Below are positions 5,826 to 7,800 of a stretch of 7,800 nucleotides of DNA, in pieces. This stretch comes from Actinomycetes bacterium (GTDB taxonomy: Bacteria; Actinomycetota; Acidimicrobiia; Acidimicrobiales; Acidimicrobiaceae), in assembly GCA_021790495.1 (NCBI GenBank), contig JAJYGZ010000031.1, positions 1 through 7,800 of the forward strand, written 5' to 3'. Below the pieces are notes generated by a model that did no database searches, was not told the origin of the DNA, and saw nothing but the letters and a program-made list of their open reading frames with translations. Positions within the stretch are counted from its first letter, which is position 1. Each line of letters starts with the position of its first letter. Both the position numbers and the translations under genes were made by a program.

Positions 5826-7760
5826 TCACATCGAAATTTTTCGGTGCCGCTCCACCAGCATTTCGATGTCCTGTATGATAGCCGAAACTTCGAAATCCTT
5901 GGGGGTATATATAGCTGCAACTCCAGATCTTTCCAGAGAAGGACGGTCAATTTCTGGGATGATGCCCCCGAGTACAACTATCGCTTCGCTGCCGAGTTGC
6001 CTAAGTAGCGTTATGACGTCGGGAACTAGGTCAAGATGAGATCCCGAGAGGATCGATATTCCGACGACTTCCACATCTTCGTCGACTGCGGCTCGGGCGA
6101 TCTCGGATGGCGAGAGGCGTATACCCTGGTAGATAACCTCGAAACCCGCATCTCGCGCAGCGACTGCGATTTGCTCAGCCCCGTTGGAGTGGCCGTCCAG
6201 ACCGGGTTTGGCTACGAGCATCCGCGGTGGTCCGCCCGCCAGGGAGCGAGACCTGGCGCGAACTTCTTCCAAGCGCGCATTTAGCTTGGCCGAGACCCGG
6301 GCGATTCCCGTCGGTGCTCGGTATTCTCCAAAGACCTCGCGCAGCGTCTTGGCCCATTCGCCAGTGGTGCCCCCGACGAGAGCAAGTTGAATCGAGGGCT
6401 CCATGATGTTGGTTCCGGTGAGGGCCGCTTGTCTGAGCGCGTCGGTAGCGGCGGAGACGGCGGCGTTGTCGCGCTGGGCCTTCCAAGCGCGGACCTCCTC
6501 CCTGAGCGAGAATTCGACCGCTGGATCTACGACCAGATGAGACGCTTCGGTAGCGGATTGCAGGGGAGAGTTTGCGGTTTCGGTGAAGCGGTTTACCCCG
6601 ACCACGATCTGCTCGCCCGATTCGATACGTCGCGTCCGGTCGGCTTGAGATTGCACCAAACGAGACTTCATCTCGTCGATCGCCTCGAACGCCCCTCCAA
6701 GGGCGAGGATATCGTTGAGTTCAGTCTCGGCCTTTGCGGCCAGTTCGTCGGTGAGTCCTTCGATGACGTGCGAACCCTCAAAGAGGTCTGGGTATTCCAA
6801 CAGGTCGGTTTCGTATGCGAGAACCTGCTGAATTCTGAGCGACCATTGCTGGTCCCAAGGGCGAGGAAGTCCCAGTGCTTCGTTCCACGCCGGGAGTTGC
6901 AGCGCCCGTGCCCGAGCATCACGAGAAAGCGTAACCCCGAGAGCCTCAAGCACGATCCGGGTGACGTTATTCTCGGGCTGCGATTCGGTTAAACCCAGCG
7001 AATTCACTTGGACCCCGTAGCGGAACCGCCGCAGCTTGGGATCAGTAACCCCATAGCGCTCCCCGACGATCCGTTCCCATAGTTTCGAGAAGGCACGGAC
7101 TTTGCAGGTCTCTTCGACGAAGCGGATACCAGCGTTGATAAAGAACGAGATCCTTCCCACTACTTCGGGAAATTCAGCCAGGCTAAGTTGGTTGGATGCC
7201 AAGACCGCATCAAGGACCGCCAAGGCGTTGGCGAGCGAGAAGGCGATCTCCTGTGCCGGCGTTGCGCCTGCCTCCTGAAGGTGGTAGCTGCAGATGTTGA
7301 TCGGATTCCAGCGAGGGACGTTTCGCACGCTGTAGGTAATCATGTCGACGATGAGCCGAAGCGATTGCTGCGGCCCGAAGATGAAGGTGCCTCGCGACAG
7401 GTACTCTTTGATGATGTCGTTCTGGGTCGTCCCGCTCAACAGCGATACGTCCGCGCCGGACTTTTTTGCGTTGGCGATATAAAGGGCAAGCAGCCAGGCG
7501 GCGGTGGCATTTATCGTCATCGAGGTGTTCATCTTTTCGACCGGAATCTCTTCAAAGAGAGTTTCCATGTCTCCCAGATGAAAGATCGGCACTCCGACTT
7601 TGCCGACCTCGCCGCTGGCCTGTACGTCGTCTGGGTCGTAACCTATCTGGGTCGGAAGGTCAAAGGCGATCGACAAGCCGGTCTGGCCCTTGGCTAAATT
7701 GGTTCGAGAGAGAATGTTTGACGCCTTGGCGCTCGGGTGCCCGGAGTACGTCCGAAACAC
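5826..7760 (-). CDS. meaA: B12-dependent ethylmalonyl-CoA mutase type enzyme (MeaA/Ecm)
   Basis: MeaA/Ecm rearranges ethylmalonyl-CoA to methylsuccinyl-CoA with adenosylcobalamin in the ethylmalonyl-CoA pathway of acetyl-CoA assimilation. The 644-residue product has the acyl-CoA mutase TIM barrel in its first two thirds: FRTYSGH at the start, LAKGQTGLSIAFDLPTQIGYDP, NTSMTINATAAWLLALY, GTTQNDIIKEYLSRG, and CSYHLQEAGAT with substrate-site His160. The C-terminal cobalamin domain has KPGLDGHSNGAEQ (Asp522, base-off ligand His524, Gly527), SILSGSH and GGIIP. The 'QxGYDPD', 'FRYGVQVNSLGLTE' and 'PRPWDQQWSLRIQQVLAYE' stretches match Streptomyces and Methylobacterium MeaA rather than ordinary methylmalonyl-CoA mutase, which has 'HRGYDSD'. 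A mutase with another substrate cannot be excluded. The GTG at 7760 is the first start after an in-frame TGA that sits where the family has Trp, so the protein begins about a dozen residues late. There is no Shine-Dalgarno site before it. The GGDEF gene follows. Confidence 0.9.
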   Translation of the reverse strand: MFRTYSGHPSAKASNILSRTNLAKGQTGLSIAFDLPTQIGYDPDDVQASGEVGKVGVPIFHLGDMETLFEEIPVEKMNTSMTINATAAWLLALYIANAKKSGADVSLLSGTTQNDIIKEYLSRGTFIFGPQQSLRLIVDMITYSVRNVPRWNPINICSYHLQEAGATPAQEIAFSLANALAVLDAVLASNQLSLAEFPEVVGRISFFINAGIRFVEETCKVRAFSKLWERIVGERYGVTDPKLRRFRYGVQVNSLGLTESQPENNVTRIVLEALGVTLSRDARARALQLPAWNEALGLPRPWDQQWSLRIQQVLAYETDLLEYPDLFEGSHVIEGLTDELAAKAETELNDILALGGAFEAIDEMKSRLVQSQADRTRRIESGEQIVVGVNRFTETANSPLQSATEASHLVVDPAVEFSLREEVRAWKAQRDNAAVSAATDALRQAALTGTNIMEPSIQLALVGGTTGEWAKTLREVFGEYRAPTGIARVSAKLNARLEEVRARSRSLAGGPPRMLVAKPGLDGHSNGAEQIAVAARDAGFEVIYQGIRLSPSEIARAAVDEDVEVVGISILSGSHLDLVPDVITLLRQLGSEAIVVLGGIIPEIDRPSLERSGVAAIYTPKDFEVSAIIQDIEMLVERHRKISM

Positions 7761-7800
7761 TCAGGGACGATCGGGATGATCGAGCCTCAATAGGCGATCA
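7761..7800 (-). pseudogene. Likely N-terminal coding remnant of meaA interrupted by TGA
   Basis: Read on the minus strand in the meaA frame, these 40 bases are open from the window edge and give LRLDHPDRP, then TGA (7761-7763), then the annotated GTG and FRTYSGH. In the family the same place reads DRPW followed by a hydrophobic residue and MRTYAGH. The TGA stands for the Trp codon TGG. A possible original start is TTG at 7790. It could be a point mutation, a sequencing error, or the end of an unrelated upstream gene. Confidence 0.45.

Noticed and set aside
6387..6992. 201-codon plus-strand frame inside meaA
   Set aside because: It is antisense to the conserved mutase region and has no family signature; a shadow of codon bias.
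7188..7697. 169-codon plus-strand frame near the right end
   Set aside because: It is antisense to the most conserved part of MeaA, and its composition is typical of a complement frame.
5826..7760. Call as ordinary methylmalonyl-CoA mutase large subunit
   Set aside because: It has QxGYDPD and the MeaA-specific FRYGVQVNSLGLTE and PRPWDQQW stretches, and is shorter than the roughly 700-residue MCM large subunit.
7761..7763. UGA reassigned to Trp in this organism
   Set aside because: TGA is the natural stop of meaA, the GGDEF gene and the epsilon gene here, and Trp is coded by TGG throughout.

Overview
The window looks like a chromosomal piece of a bacterium of the phylum Actinomycetota, with moderately high G+C judged by eye. 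The pointers are a stand-alone acyl-CoA carboxylase beta subunit followed by a tiny epsilon-like subunit, a MeaA-type B12 mutase close to the Streptomyces and Methylobacterium proteins, frequent GTG/TTG starts and weak or missing Shine-Dalgarno sites. A line such as Acidimicrobiia would fit, but the species cannot be named from this sequence. No mobile element, CRISPR array, tRNA or rRNA was seen.

Layout, left to right. Bases 1-293 hold no recognisable gene. A secreted lipoprotein with a DUF3298/RsiV-like domain (294-1127, +) is followed by the biotin-uptake S component BioY (1233-1835, +). A convergent gap of about 640 bp (1836-2474) holds hairpins and one doubtful minus-strand frame. Leucyl/phenylalanyl-tRNA-protein transferase aat (2475-3140, -) is divergent from pccB (3212-4771, +), the carboxyltransferase subunit of an acyl-CoA carboxylase, which is followed 11 nt later by a small epsilon-like subunit (4783-4986, +). 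A large inverted repeat separates these from a convergent minus-strand pair: a membrane protein with a degenerate GGDEF domain (5038-5793) lying 32 nt downstream of an adenosylcobalamin-dependent ethylmalonyl-CoA-mutase-type enzyme, meaA/ecm (5826-7760).

How they fit together: the main theme is acyl-CoA carbon metabolism. MeaA/Ecm is the B12 mutase of the ethylmalonyl-CoA pathway, in which propionyl-CoA is made and then carboxylated by a biotin-dependent propionyl-CoA carboxylase (PccB plus the epsilon subunit, with the biotinylated alpha subunit encoded elsewhere). BioY could feed biotin to that enzyme. Aat (N-degron tagging), the lipoprotein and the GGDEF protein have no obvious metabolic link.

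The window is mostly ordinary. The points most worth a second look are: an in-frame TGA exactly where the MeaA family has a conserved Trp just upstream of the annotated start; a GGDEF protein that lost its catalytic residues but kept a perfectly spaced RxxD inhibitory site, suggesting a c-di-GMP receptor; a convergent hairpin that includes both flanking stop codons; and an unannotated open frame whose stop overlaps the bioY start codon.
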